From NCBI RefSeq assembly GCF_052114085.1, contig NZ_JBFREB010000001.1:310001-374000 (forward strand): 64,000 nucleotides of DNA, given 5' to 3'. Position numbers and translations under genes: made by a program. The notes below the pieces were generated by a model. It was not told the DNA's origin. It searched no databases and saw only the letters and a list, made by a program, of their open reading frames with translations. Shown here one piece after another: positions 35,806 through 43,453 of this stretch. This DNA comes from Leifsonia sp052114085 (GTDB lineage: Bacteria; Actinomycetota; Actinomycetes; Actinomycetales; Microbacteriaceae). Each line of letters opens with the position of its first letter. Positions within the stretch are counted from its first letter, which is position 1.

Positions 35806-36013
35806 AAGGTTCCTCCGCGTGGGTCGTACCGACTTCCCAGCCGAGGGGGTGGGCGAACGCCCGAGATGATGCAAGCGTAGGCGCGGTTGCTGGGCGTTGG
35901 CGGCGAACTTCCGGGGCGCGTCGCGCGCGGCGTGCGCTGTGCGAAGTGCAGACCTTTCCGGCCTGACCGGGACACCCCTGCCGCAGGGCGCCCCGACGCA
36001 TTAGCCTGCTGCC

Positions 36014-36571
36014 GTGCTGATCTACTCGATGGGCGTGTCGGCAGATGGTTTCATCGCCGACGACGAGGGCGGATTCGATTTCACCGCCCCGAGCGACGAG
36101 CAGTTCCGCTTCCAGCTGGGCCAGGTCGGGCGGCTGGGCGGCTACCTGCTCGGACGCAAGCTCTACGAGACGATGCTGGTCTGGGAGACCGACGACTCCC
36201 TCCGCGTCCCCGCGTCCGGGGCCGCGTTCGCCGACAGCTGGGCGGCCCTCCCGAAGGTCGTGTTCAGCCGCACGCTGTCCGAGGTGCAGGGGAACGCGCG
36301 GCTCGCCGCAGCCTCCGTCGCCGAGGAGATCGCCGCTGCGGTCGGCGCCTCGGACCGGGATGTCTCGATCGGCGGTGCCGACCTCGCCGCCGAAGCCATC
36401 GCCCTCGATCTGGTCGACGAGTACCGGCTGTTCCGCTACCCGATCGTGATCGGTGGCGGAACCCGCTACTGGCCGCCGCTCGGTCACCGGCTGCCGCTCT
36501 CGCTGGTGGGCACACGGACGTTCGGCGGCCGGGTGGTGTACGAGGAATACCGGCGTCTCCGCTACGGATAG
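36014..36571 (+). CDS. Dihydrofolate reductase-family protein (RibD C-like)
   Basis: A 185-residue NADPH-dependent reductase-like protein. It opens LIYSMGVSADGFIADDEGGF. GGYLLGRKLYETMLVWET matches the LGRRTYE-type motif of this family, VSIGGADLAAEAIALDLVDE binds the nucleotide, and YPIVIGGGTRYWPPL closes the fold. The GTG at 36014 lacks a strong ribosome binding site. The 208 bases between the desaturase start and this gene show no feature beyond probable promoters. Confidence 0.88.
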   Translation: MLIYSMGVSADGFIADDEGGFDFTAPSDEQFRFQLGQVGRLGGYLLGRKLYETMLVWETDDSLRVPASGAAFADSWAALPKVVFSRTLSEVQGNARLAAASVAEEIAAAVGASDRDVSIGGADLAAEAIALDLVDEYRLFRYPIVIGGGTRYWPPLGHRLPLSLVGTRTFGGRVVYEEYRRLRYG

Positions 36572-36663
36572 GGCCGGGATGGTGGCGCCGGTCGCGCTGT
36601 TCCACGGGCGGTTCGCACGGCAGCCCTAGCCGCGGCGGCTCCGGACCCCATAGCCTCCCGCTT

Positions 36664-37437
36664 GTGGATCTTGAACTGACAGGCAAGCACGCGATCGTCA
36701 CCGGAGCGAGTCGCGGAATCGGCCTCGCCATCGTCCGGGCCCTCCTGAAGGAGGGCGTCTCCGTGGTCGGCATCGCCCGGAAGAGCACTCCCGAGACGGC
36801 GGCCGCGGCGGACGAGGGCGACTTCCGGCTCGTGGAGGCGGACCTCGGCGGCAACGACGGCATCCTCGCCGCGACCGCGCAGCTGACGGGACCGGTCGAC
36901 ATCCTGATCAACAACGTCGGGTCGGCTCCGCCGCGGCCGGGAGGCTTCCCGAGCATCACCGACGAGCAGTGGTCGAACACGTACCAGCTGAACGCGCTCG
37001 CCGCCGTGCGGACCACCCGCGCGCTCTTCGACCGCATCCCGGACGGGGGCGCGATCGTCAACATCGCGTCCGAGAACGCGATCCTCGCCGACCCGCTGGT
37101 GATGGACTACAGCGCCGCCAAGGCCGCGCTGCTGAGCTTCACCAAGTCGCTGTCCAAGGAGGTCGGGCACCGCGGCATCCGGGTCAACTCGATCAGTCCG
37201 GGGCCGGTCGCAACCGACCTCTGGCTGGGCGACGGCGGCGTCGCCCGGACCGTCGCGGCGGCGACCGGGGGAGACCCGGCCGCAGTTCGTCGCGGCGCCG
37301 AGGAGTCGATGGTGACCGGACGCTTCACCACCCCGGCCGAGGTGGCGGCGCTCGCCGTGATGCTGGCCAGCCCGGTGCTCGGCAACCTGACCGGCGCGGA
37401 CGTCGTGATCGACGGAGGGCTCCGCCAGACGATGTGA
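36664..37437 (+). CDS. Short-chain dehydrogenase/reductase (SDR)
   Basis: A 257-residue classical SDR. The Rossmann motif is AIVTGASRGIGLAIVRALL (TGxxxGIG), the NNVG motif is ILINNVGSAPP, the catalytic Ser is in GAIVNIASENAIL, and Tyr-x3-Lys is MDYSAAKAALLSF. The loop PGPVATDLWLG and the C-terminal GADVVIDGGLRQTM are typical. The GTG at 36664 begins DLELTGKHAIVTG. The frame is open far upstream, but only this start fits the fold. It probably reduces a ketone or oxidises an alcohol; the substrate is unknown. Confidence 0.92.
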   Translation: MDLELTGKHAIVTGASRGIGLAIVRALLKEGVSVVGIARKSTPETAAAADEGDFRLVEADLGGNDGILAATAQLTGPVDILINNVGSAPPRPGGFPSITDEQWSNTYQLNALAAVRTTRALFDRIPDGGAIVNIASENAILADPLVMDYSAAKAALLSFTKSLSKEVGHRGIRVNSISPGPVATDLWLGDGGVARTVAAATGGDPAAVRRGAEESMVTGRFTTPAEVAALAVMLASPVLGNLTGADVVIDGGLRQTM

Positions 37438-37461
37438 CGGGCGTCCGCTGCGCGGCCGCCG

Positions 37462-37977
37462 TCAGGCGGACAGGTCGCGCACGAAGGTGAGCAGCTCCAG
37501 CTCGCGGCCGTCCGGAAGCACGATGATGCCCTCCCGCTCGGAACGCCTGCTGAAGCCGAGCTTCCGGTACAGCGCATGGGCGCCGACCATGTCCGGCCCG
37601 CTGTTGAGGACGACGGCGCGCTGACCGCGAGCGGCCGCCTGCTCCAGGGCGAACTCGGTCAACCGCACGCCGAGTCCCCGACCCCGTGCTGACGGATGCG
37701 TGGCCAGCAGCCGGAAGTACAGCTCGTCGGGCGCGATGTGTCCGCCGTTGTCGTGGCCGACGCGCAGCAGCGCGATGGTTCCCAGCAGCTCACCCGTCTC
37801 GTCCTCGGCCACGAAGAACTCGAAGTCCTCCGCGAGCGCCTCGGGATGCTTCAGTTCTTCCCGATAGTGCTCCGGGAGGTCGTCGTAGTCGTGCGTGTAG
37901 GCCGCGTGCGTCAGCTCTCCGATCGCGGGATACTCGTGTGCTGCCGCGGTTCTGATGCGGATGCTGCTGCCGTCCAT
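37462..37977 (-). CDS. GNAT-family N-acetyltransferase
   Basis: A 171-residue acetyltransferase. It opens with IRIRTAAAHEYPAIGELTHA. LLATHPSARGRGLGVRLTEF is motif A (R-x-R-G-x-G), and LNSGPDMVGAHALYRKLGFS is motif B. The ATG at 37977 is the likely start; further in-frame codons upstream run into a repeat-rich non-coding stretch. The substrate is unknown. Confidence 0.9.
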   Translation of the reverse strand: MDGSSIRIRTAAAHEYPAIGELTHAAYTHDYDDLPEHYREELKHPEALAEDFEFFVAEDETGELLGTIALLRVGHDNGGHIAPDELYFRLLATHPSARGRGLGVRLTEFALEQAAARGQRAVVLNSGPDMVGAHALYRKLGFSRRSEREGIIVLPDGRELELLTFVRDLSA

Positions 37978-38042
37978 GATCGCTACCGTAAGCGACGCGG
38001 TGCCGGGTCTCCCAATCGCCGGCCCTCGTTGGTCCCGGATGC

Positions 38043-38122
38043 GAAGGAGTTTCGGCCGCAAACCGTCCGATTCTCCTTCAGTACTGCCAATCGAAGGAGA
38101 TTCGGGCGCCATTCTCCTTCGA
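38043..38122. repeat. Four alternating inverted copies of GAAGGAGAWTCGG
   Basis: A 12-13-base unit occurs four times in 80 bases with alternating orientation: GAAGGAGTTTCGG at 38043 (+), the complement of GAAGGAGAATCGG at 38067-38079 (-), GAAGGAGATTCGG at 38093 (+) and the complement of GAAGGAGAATGG at 38109-38120 (-). Copies 3 and 4 form a 10-base perfect stem (38091-38100 with 38113-38122); copies 1 and 2, or 2 and 3, could pair instead. It lies just beyond the last gene of exosortase copy A and upstream of the GNAT gene, so it may end that transcript. Confidence 0.7.
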
Positions 38123-38398
38123 TCACGCTCGCTGGTCGTAGAGGGCGAGGTACCGATCGGTGAGCAGGGCGAACGTCGCGGCCTTCAGGATCTCGTTCAG
38201 CTCGTCCGCCGGGAGGCCGGCGATGGTGGCGTGACCGCTGCGGGCCGTCCTGGTGGCGACCTCGAGCAGCCAGGTCTGCTGCGCGCTGCCGGGTGAGTAG
38301 CTGGCTTCGGCGTGCTTGCGCAGGTCGGCCGGGGTTCGTCGGCCGTGGTGGGCGACGAGCGCTCGGGGGCTGATGACGGGGAGGGTGCTGGTGGGCAT
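38123..38398 (-). CDS. Small hypothetical protein
   Basis: I do not recognise this 91-residue protein. It is soluble and mostly helical in character (RRTPADLRKHAEASYSPGSA, then GLPADELNEILKAATFALLT). It is the last gene of the minus-strand block that includes a sigma factor and an NlpC/P60 protein, 50 bases downstream of the latter. A start at 38398 is assumed; the preceding bases carry GGAGAAACG, a good ribosome binding site. Confidence 0.6.
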   Translation of the reverse strand: MPTSTLPVISPRALVAHHGRRTPADLRKHAEASYSPGSAQQTWLLEVATRTARSGHATIAGLPADELNEILKAATFALLTDRYLALYDQRA

Positions 38399-38448
38399 GG
38401 CGGGCTCGTTTCTCCTGGTCGGTCTGCGGTTCTGTGTGCGGGTTGGCG

Positions 38449-39105
38449 TTACGGGATGTGGACGAAGATGGGTTCTCCCCAGATGGCACGATGCGACACG
38501 TAGCGCCCCCAGTCGGGAGAATCGATGATGCCGCCGGCACCGTCGTAGATGCCGATGTGCTCGCCGACGTAGACCACGAGGTCACCGGCCTGGGCCTCCG
38601 CGGCCGAGACCTGCACTCCTCGTGCGGCTTGGGCGGTGACCCCACGGGGAAGGTCGACGCCGAACTGGCCGTACACCCACTGGGTGAGTCCGTCGCACGC
38701 GAACCCGTCCTCGGCAGTGGCGCCGTTCGAGTAGGGGACGACGCCGACGTGCTGTTGCGCGAGGGCGACCATGGCGTTCCCGTCTCGCGCGGCCGGGGTG
38801 GCCGGCGTGGGAGCCGCCGGTGCGGGGGCGGGGTCTGCGGGGGCGGGTGTGGGTGCCGTCGGGGCGGGCGCGGGATCTGCAGGAGCGGGTGCGGGGTCTG
38901 CGGGTGCGGGTGCGGGCGCGGGGTCGGTAGCAGCGGGCGCGGGGACCGCCCGGGCGGCCGCGGGGACCGCAGGTGCGGGAGGCGCGGCGGGCGCCGTCGC
39001 GGCACCGCGGGTGCTCGGTGCGTCCGCGTGGGCGGGGAGGATGCCGCCGAAGGTGAGCACGCTGGCGACGATGACGACGCTGGAAGTGAGGGTGACGATT
39101 CGCAT
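38449..39105 (-). CDS. Secreted NlpC/P60-family peptidoglycan hydrolase
   Basis: A 218-residue exported cell-wall enzyme. The signal peptide covers about residues 1-28 (cleavage near PAHADA). A Pro/Ala/Asp-rich linker of roughly 75 residues (about 32-106) is built from repeated PAPAD-like units and would reach into the wall. The NlpC/P60 catalytic domain follows, with Cys137 in GFACDGLTQWVY and His183 in VGEHIGIYDG. The expected reaction is cleavage of peptide stems in peptidoglycan. It lies between a sigma factor gene (33 bases upstream) and the small 91-residue gene, in exosortase locus A, so it may remodel the wall for a surface polymer. Confidence 0.88.
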   Translation of the reverse strand: MRIVTLTSSVVIVASVLTFGGILPAHADAPSTRGAATAPAAPPAPAVPAAARAVPAPAATDPAPAPAPADPAPAPADPAPAPTAPTPAPADPAPAPAAPTPATPAARDGNAMVALAQQHVGVVPYSNGATAEDGFACDGLTQWVYGQFGVDLPRGVTAQAARGVQVSAAEAQAGDLVVYVGEHIGIYDGAGGIIDSPDWGRYVSHRAIWGEPIFVHIP

Positions 39106-39137
39106 GGAGAGTTTCAGGGTCGGGTGGTTCGGGCGGG

Positions 39138-39704
39138 TCAGGCGGCGACGAGCTCGGAGACGGGGGCGCTCACGTTCGCGAAGGCCTCGCGGAGGCCGGC
39201 CCGGGCGCGGCAGGCGAGCTGGGCCGCGGCGTTGACGCTCATGTTCAGCAGCGGGGCGAACTCGCTGGGCTTCATGGACTCGACCTCGCTGTACCAGAGC
39301 ACCTCCTGCCAGCGGGTGGGGAGGCTCCGGAACGCGCGACCGCTGAGCGACCGCTCCTCGGCGGCGAGCGAGATGACCTCGGCGCAGTGCGGGTCCGCCG
39401 CCTCCGGGGCCGCTTCGTCGTCGAGGTGCTTCTCGCGTCGCGACCAGTCGATCGCGATGCGGTGGATGGACCGGAACAGGTACCGGCAGAAACCGTCCCG
39501 CGGACCCTTGCCGCCTTTCAGCTGGGCCAGGATGCGGGTGAACGCCTCAGCGACGAGGTCGTCGGCGTCGAACTGGCTGGTGAGGCTGACCGCGAAGCGG
39601 CGGCCGGTGGCCGAGTGCCGCGTCCACAGCTCCGCGAAAGCGACCATGTCACCGGCTCGCACGCGGCTGCTCAGAACGGCGTCGGGGGTGAAGGAGGTGC
39701 GCAC
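39138..39704 (-). CDS. ECF-type sigma factor (locus A, second)
   Basis: A 188-residue sigma-70 family protein. Region 2 is visible as RVRAGDMVAFAELWTRHSAT then FDADDLVAEAFTRILAQL, and GFCRYLFRSIHRIAIDWSRR follows. Region 4 is FRSLPTRWQEVLWYSEVESM then KPSEFAPLLNMSVNAAAQLA. It is closely related to the sigma factor at 40632-41327, sharing the LPTRWQE-LWY-E core, but has no membrane tail. No anti-sigma gene is adjacent. Start codon GTG or ATG at 39704. Confidence 0.88.
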   Translation of the reverse strand: MRTSFTPDAVLSSRVRAGDMVAFAELWTRHSATGRRFAVSLTSQFDADDLVAEAFTRILAQLKGGKGPRDGFCRYLFRSIHRIAIDWSRREKHLDDEAAPEAADPHCAEVISLAAEERSLSGRAFRSLPTRWQEVLWYSEVESMKPSEFAPLLNMSVNAAAQLACRARAGLREAFANVSAPVSELVAA

Positions 39705-39823
39705 GAAGAACCCGCTTTCGGAATGGAATGATCGTCCGCGCCCGGACCGGCCGCGGGGTGCGCATTCAACGAAAGGGATGCGCTGAGGGAGGGAAATCCT
39801 GTGCAGGCTTCTCTTCGACCTCG

Positions 39824-39855
39824 TGTAATCATACTAGCAGACTAGTATGATTACA
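39824..39855. promoter_or_regulatory. Perfect 14-base inverted repeat, likely operator
   Basis: TGTAATCATACTAG (39824-39837), a four-base spacer, then its exact complement (39842-39855). It is strikingly AT-rich and contains the otherwise rare CTAG twice. It lies in the 173-base gap between the exosortase gene of locus A and the second sigma factor, about 120 bases upstream of the latter. The heptamer ATACTAG recurs at 45437-45443 in front of the GntR gene, suggesting that this regulator binds here. A terminator is the alternative, but there is no U-tract. Confidence 0.6.
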
Positions 39856-39877
39856 TGCAACGCCGGATCGGGTCGGG

Positions 39878-40528
39878 TCACTCCGAACCGCGACGAACGG
39901 ACTTCTTAGTGCGTCGTCCGGTCATGATTCGCAGCATGACGATCAGGGTCGCGACGATGCCGATCAGGGCGAACACCGTGCCGACGACGAGGTGAGACCA
40001 TTCGTAGCCGTCGTGGCCCCAGATCAGAGCGGCGAAGGCGATCATGGCGATCCTGGTGAGGTTGACGGCGGCGATGAGGGCGAGCCCCACCGACAGGCCG
40101 ACGGCCCAGCGGCCCCAGGTGACCCGGGGGAGCAGGCCGATCATGATCGCAGCGAAGAGCAGCGTCGGCACCAGCAGCACCAGGGTGGTGCATTCGACGG
40201 TGATCTGAAGGCCCAGGTAGTGGGTCGGATCCGTTTTGATCACGAACTGGTCCTGGAAGGTGAACACGTCGCCGCCCAGGAACGGCTTGAGCAGCGCGGT
40301 CATCACGGTTGCCTCGAAGTGCCGGAAGGCCTCCTGGCCGAGGACGAGCAGCGCACTCAGCGCGACCAACGCGGCGGCGGCCAGCACGCGGACGGCTCGG
40401 GCCAGTTTCCCGGGACGCCGCCGAGGAGCGGCGCGTCGGCCGGAGGCGGCGCGTCGGCCAGAGGCGGCGCGTCGGCCAGAAGCAGGCTTGTCGAGTGTCG
40501 CGGTCGGGCGGACGGTCAGAGTTGTCAC
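39878..40528 (-). CDS. Exosortase-like membrane transpeptidase, locus A
   Basis: A 216-residue polytopic protein of the exosortase/archaeosortase family, which cleaves C-terminal sorting tails of exported proteins in the membrane. The three conserved catalytic residues are in place: Cys113 in TVECTTLVLLVP, Arg159 in AVNLTRIAMIAF and His179 in GYEWSHLVVGTVF. About five spans are predicted. The N-terminus has three tandem ASGRRA units (about residues 17-35), then Arg-rich residues. GTG start with GAGGAAGA. It is the closest paralogue of 48684-49325. No candidate substrate is adjacent to this copy. Confidence 0.88.
   Translation of the reverse strand: MTTLTVRPTATLDKPASGRRAASGRRAASGRRAAPRRRPGKLARAVRVLAAAALVALSALLVLGQEAFRHFEATVMTALLKPFLGGDVFTFQDQFVIKTDPTHYLGLQITVECTTLVLLVPTLLFAAIMIGLLPRVTWGRWAVGLSVGLALIAAVNLTRIAMIAFAALIWGHDGYEWSHLVVGTVFALIGIVATLIVMLRIMTGRRTKKSVRRGSE
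40428..40481. repeat. Three tandem 18-base repeats inside the exosortase A gene
   Basis: The unit GCGGCGCGTCGGCCRGAR occurs three times in a row (40428-40445, 40446-40463, 40464-40481). It encodes the repeated Ala-Ser-Gly-Arg-Arg-Ala segment at the cytosolic N-terminus. The period keeps the frame, so copy number could vary without breaking the gene. Confidence 0.8.
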
Positions 40529-40631
40529 GGGTCTTCCTCACGGTCAGAGGCCGAAGTGCTATTTGCCTTCCCGTAAAGGACGCAGCGCGACCCCGTTCAT
40601 GACAGTGAAGTGGCCGGTCCTCGGGGGTTTC

Positions 40632-41327
40632 TCAGCTTGGACCGTTGCGTTGCAGCCAGGCGGTGTAGCCGACGCTTCCCGCGATTCCGGCGGAGAGCGG
40701 GAGCAGCACCTGAGTGAGCCGAGAACCGACCTGGCGCGCTACTTCGGCGCTGAGTGCCCACGCGTGTTCGTAATCCTCCCTAACCGAGGCGATCTGCGCC
40801 CGCATCCACCCCTGACGGAGCCCCTCGCGGGCGCGGAGGGTGAGCTCGGAGACGTTGGCGGCGTCCATCCCGAGGATCGGGGCGAGCTGCCGAGGGGTCA
40901 GCTGCTCGATCTCGGTGTACCAGAGCGCCTCCTGCCACCGGGTGGGCAGCGTCCGGAATGCCGTGACCGTCAGCGACCGGTCGAGGGCGGCGAGCGTCGA
41001 TTCTTCGCTGAGTTGGAGGGTGTCGAGTGGCTGTGGCGCGATCTCCCCCGACCATTCCGTCGACACGTGCCGGATGGACTCGTAGAGCCAGGAGCGGAAC
41101 GCCCCCTCGAGTCCCTCGCCGCGGCGGATCAGCGCGAAGATGCGCGTGAAGGCTTCCGAGACCAGGTCTTCGGGTTCGTGCTGGTCGGTGATCGAGCCTG
41201 CCATCGCCCTTCCGGCGGCGGCGTGGCGGCGCCACAACTCTGCCCTGGCGGCGGCGTCGTCGTCGCCTTCGCGGACGGAGGCCACCAGGTCGGCGTCGGA
41301 CGAGGCTTCGGCGGTTGTATTGCGCAT
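40632..41327 (-). CDS. ECF-type sigma factor with C-terminal membrane segment
   Basis: A 231-residue protein. Residues about 10-90 hold sigma region 2 (DQHEPEDLVSEAFTRIFALI, then FRSWLYESIRHVSTEW). Residues about 115-175 hold region 4 (LPTRWQEALWYTEIEQLTPR, then LAPILGMDAANVSELTL). Unusually, a tail of 55 residues follows, ending with a hydrophobic stretch at about 204-225 (LTQVLLPLSAGIAGSVGYTA) and only six polar residues. The sigma factor may therefore be membrane-tethered. It sits between the membrane-protein and exosortase genes of locus A, and 18 bases after the former. Confidence 0.85.
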   Translation of the reverse strand: MRNTTAEASSDADLVASVREGDDDAAARAELWRRHAAAGRAMAGSITDQHEPEDLVSEAFTRIFALIRRGEGLEGAFRSWLYESIRHVSTEWSGEIAPQPLDTLQLSEESTLAALDRSLTVTAFRTLPTRWQEALWYTEIEQLTPRQLAPILGMDAANVSELTLRAREGLRQGWMRAQIASVREDYEHAWALSAEVARQVGSRLTQVLLPLSAGIAGSVGYTAWLQRNGPS

Positions 41328-41345
41328 GACGGGTGGTCCTTAGGG

Positions 41346-42023
41346 TCAGAGGCTGGCGGGCCGGTGCTTCCCCACCTTGCGGGCAGGCGTGCGGTCGAGC
41401 GCGTACCCCGTGGCGGTACCGGCGAGCGCGCCGAACGCGGTGAGCAGGATCAGGCCGCCCAGGATGGTCGGGTCCAGGCCGTGGACGCTTGCGGTGAGGA
41501 AGACGACGACGATCCCGACGGCGGCGGCAATCGCGGGCATCACCGCCTGGGTCCGCGCCGACCGCAGCACGGAGGTCTGCGATCCCGTCTCATCCTGGTC
41601 GTCGGCCGACTGGGGGCGGACCACCGTGATGAGGAGGCGCAGCGCGCTCCCGAGCAGCAGGGTGAGGGTGGCGAGAGTGAGTACCCAGCCGACGTAGTAC
41701 AGTCCCGTCGCGATCCACAGCGTGAGCAGCGCCGCGATGCCGCCGATTTCAACAGCCGTGACGATGACCCTCAGCCTCTGCGGGGCTGCAATGCTCCGGC
41801 TCGTCCGCCGGATCAGGAGGGTGCGAGCGGCGACCCAGATCAGGGCGACGAGAAGGAAGACGACCTGGCCGAACACGGTTCCGCTCACCACAGTGGCACC
41901 GGCGGTCGACCACAGGATCCAGCTGGTCAGCAGTATTCCCGCGGCGTCGACGATCGCGACGGCTCCCACGGTCCCGCCGAGGAGCAGGCGGTCGGTGGTC
42001 GTCGGGTGAAGGTTGATCTTCAT
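41346..42023 (-). CDS. Uncharacterised multi-spanning protein, exosortase locus A
   Basis: A 225-residue polytopic protein with about six or seven hydrophobic segments. It is paralogous to the product of 52011-52664. Shared features are SWILWSTAGATVVSGTVFGQ near residues 35-55, LATLTLLLGSALRLL in the middle, and a late SVHGLDPTILGGLILLTAFG. I know of no named domain. Because it accompanies the exosortase, glycosyltransferase and epimerase in both loci, it is probably a dedicated component, for example a polymer export or assembly partner. The ATG at 42023 is 33 bases after the glycosyltransferase stop. Confidence 0.8.
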   Translation of the reverse strand: MKINLHPTTTDRLLLGGTVGAVAIVDAAGILLTSWILWSTAGATVVSGTVFGQVVFLLVALIWVAARTLLIRRTSRSIAAPQRLRVIVTAVEIGGIAALLTLWIATGLYYVGWVLTLATLTLLLGSALRLLITVVRPQSADDQDETGSQTSVLRSARTQAVMPAIAAAVGIVVVFLTASVHGLDPTILGGLILLTAFGALAGTATGYALDRTPARKVGKHRPASL

Positions 42024-42055
42024 GGGGTCTGACTTTCTCTTCGGTCCGTTGGCTC

Positions 42056-43408
42056 TCAGGCCTCGATAGCGATGCTGCGGGTGGTGACGATGTCGCCCGC
42101 GCGCCGGGTCTTCGCCCAGCCGTTCTTTCCCGTGACGATGCGGATGGCGCCTTTGGCGATGGAGACGACCACATACAGCTGGTAGGGCCAGAGGCTGGCA
42201 CCCAGGAAGGCGGCGCGACCCCAGCTCAGGCTCGGCTCGCAGCGGAGCTTGTAGATGAAGCCCCAGATCGCGAAGGGCCCGATGCCGAACACCAGGGTGA
42301 GCAGTGCGAGCCCCCAGATGTTGGAGAGCCACTGGTCGCGGACCACCGGGTCGGTGACGAGGCCGACGACCTGGTTGCCGAACAGCCACAGGAACACGAC
42401 AGAACCGATGAGCTGGACCAGCGGCAGCAGCAGGTAGTACGTGGCCTCGAGGGCGCCGGCTGCGTCGAAATTGTTGGAGCGGATGATGCGCGGCAGGTAG
42501 CGGATGCACTGCATGACGCCCTGCGCCCACCGGGCGCGCTGGGTGATCAGGCGCGACAGGGTCGGGACGGCCTCCTGCGAGACGTAGGAGTCGTGCACCT
42601 GCCGGTTCTGGTATCCCGCGAAGATGACGTGGAGGCCCAGCTCGTAGTCCTCGAGCAGCGAGCCGTGCCAGGGGGAGCCGTGGGTCTCGGTGATGGCGTC
42701 GAGAACCGACAGGCGGGTGAACTGGCCATTGCCGCCCATTCCGACGGTGCCCGTCTTGGAGCGCAGGGCCTGCATCCCCAGGATGACCGTGCGGAACTCC
42801 ACATCCTGCAGCCGCAGCAGCCAGGACGAGAAGGCGTTGGCCGCGCGTCCCTTGTCAGCGAGAGGCCGGGCGTCGGCGCGGTTCTTCATGTGCACGGTCA
42901 GCTGGGCGGCACCGACCTCCGGGTCCGCGAAGACGGTCTCGGCGGAGACCGCGGCGAGAGCGTTGCCGGCGAGGGCGCCGTCGGCGTCGACGACGGCGAC
43001 GATCACAGTGGAGCGGTCGGTGTCTTCGGGCAGCCAGGCGTCCAGTTGCGCGTACGCGGCGTTCAGCGCGTCGCCCTTGCCGGTGCGGGCCTCCGGGCGG
43101 CGGCGCTGCACGAGGTGGACGAACGGGTCGGCCTCGGCGTGTGCCTGGACGATGGCCGCGGTGTCGTCCTCGCTGTCGTCGTCGATGACCCACACGTGCA
43201 TCTCGGGGAACGTCTCGCGGGAGTGCGCGATCGTCGCCGCGATCACCGACTGCTCGTCCCGGCAGGGGATGAAGGTGTGCCACAGGAAGAGGTCCGGGTT
43301 ACCGGGCGGCGTGGGCTTCTGGCGCAGGTAGGGCACCAGGATGAACACGACGTAGGTGAGGAAGATGATCACCAGGACGAAGCTGATGGACTGGAGGAGG
43401 GAGAACAC
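42056..43408 (-). CDS. Processive family-2 glycosyltransferase, locus A
   Basis: A 450-residue membrane glycosyltransferase of the cellulose/chitin/hyaluronan/poly-GlcNAc synthase type. The N-terminal span is about residues 5-27. The catalytic domain has DDD at 76-78 (VIDDDSEDDT), DAD at 141-143, ED at about 253-254 (LLEDYEL) and the processivity motif Q-x2-RW (QRARW, about 290-294). At least three spans follow (about 320-420). It aligns without gaps over its whole length with the product of 50645-51997. The sugar donor is probably a UDP-HexNAc, given the epimerase next to it. GTG start. Confidence 0.92.
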   Translation of the reverse strand: MFSLLQSISFVLVIIFLTYVVFILVPYLRQKPTPPGNPDLFLWHTFIPCRDEQSVIAATIAHSRETFPEMHVWVIDDDSEDDTAAIVQAHAEADPFVHLVQRRRPEARTGKGDALNAAYAQLDAWLPEDTDRSTVIVAVVDADGALAGNALAAVSAETVFADPEVGAAQLTVHMKNRADARPLADKGRAANAFSSWLLRLQDVEFRTVILGMQALRSKTGTVGMGGNGQFTRLSVLDAITETHGSPWHGSLLEDYELGLHVIFAGYQNRQVHDSYVSQEAVPTLSRLITQRARWAQGVMQCIRYLPRIIRSNNFDAAGALEATYYLLLPLVQLIGSVVFLWLFGNQVVGLVTDPVVRDQWLSNIWGLALLTLVFGIGPFAIWGFIYKLRCEPSLSWGRAAFLGASLWPYQLYVVVSIAKGAIRIVTGKNGWAKTRRAGDIVTTRSIAIEA

Positions 43409-43453
43409 GGTCGGGTCCGTTCGGGTCGGGGGCGGGCGGGGCCGGGTAGGGGA

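Noticed and set aside
38780..39010. Repetitive GC-rich DNA in the NlpC/P60 gene considered as a separate repeat element.
   Set aside because: It is explained by the Pro/Ala/Asp-rich linker of the exported hydrolase.
40428..40481. Tandem repeats considered as a CRISPR fragment.
   Set aside because: Units are contiguous without spacers, keep an 18-base coding period and encode repeated ASGRRA residues.
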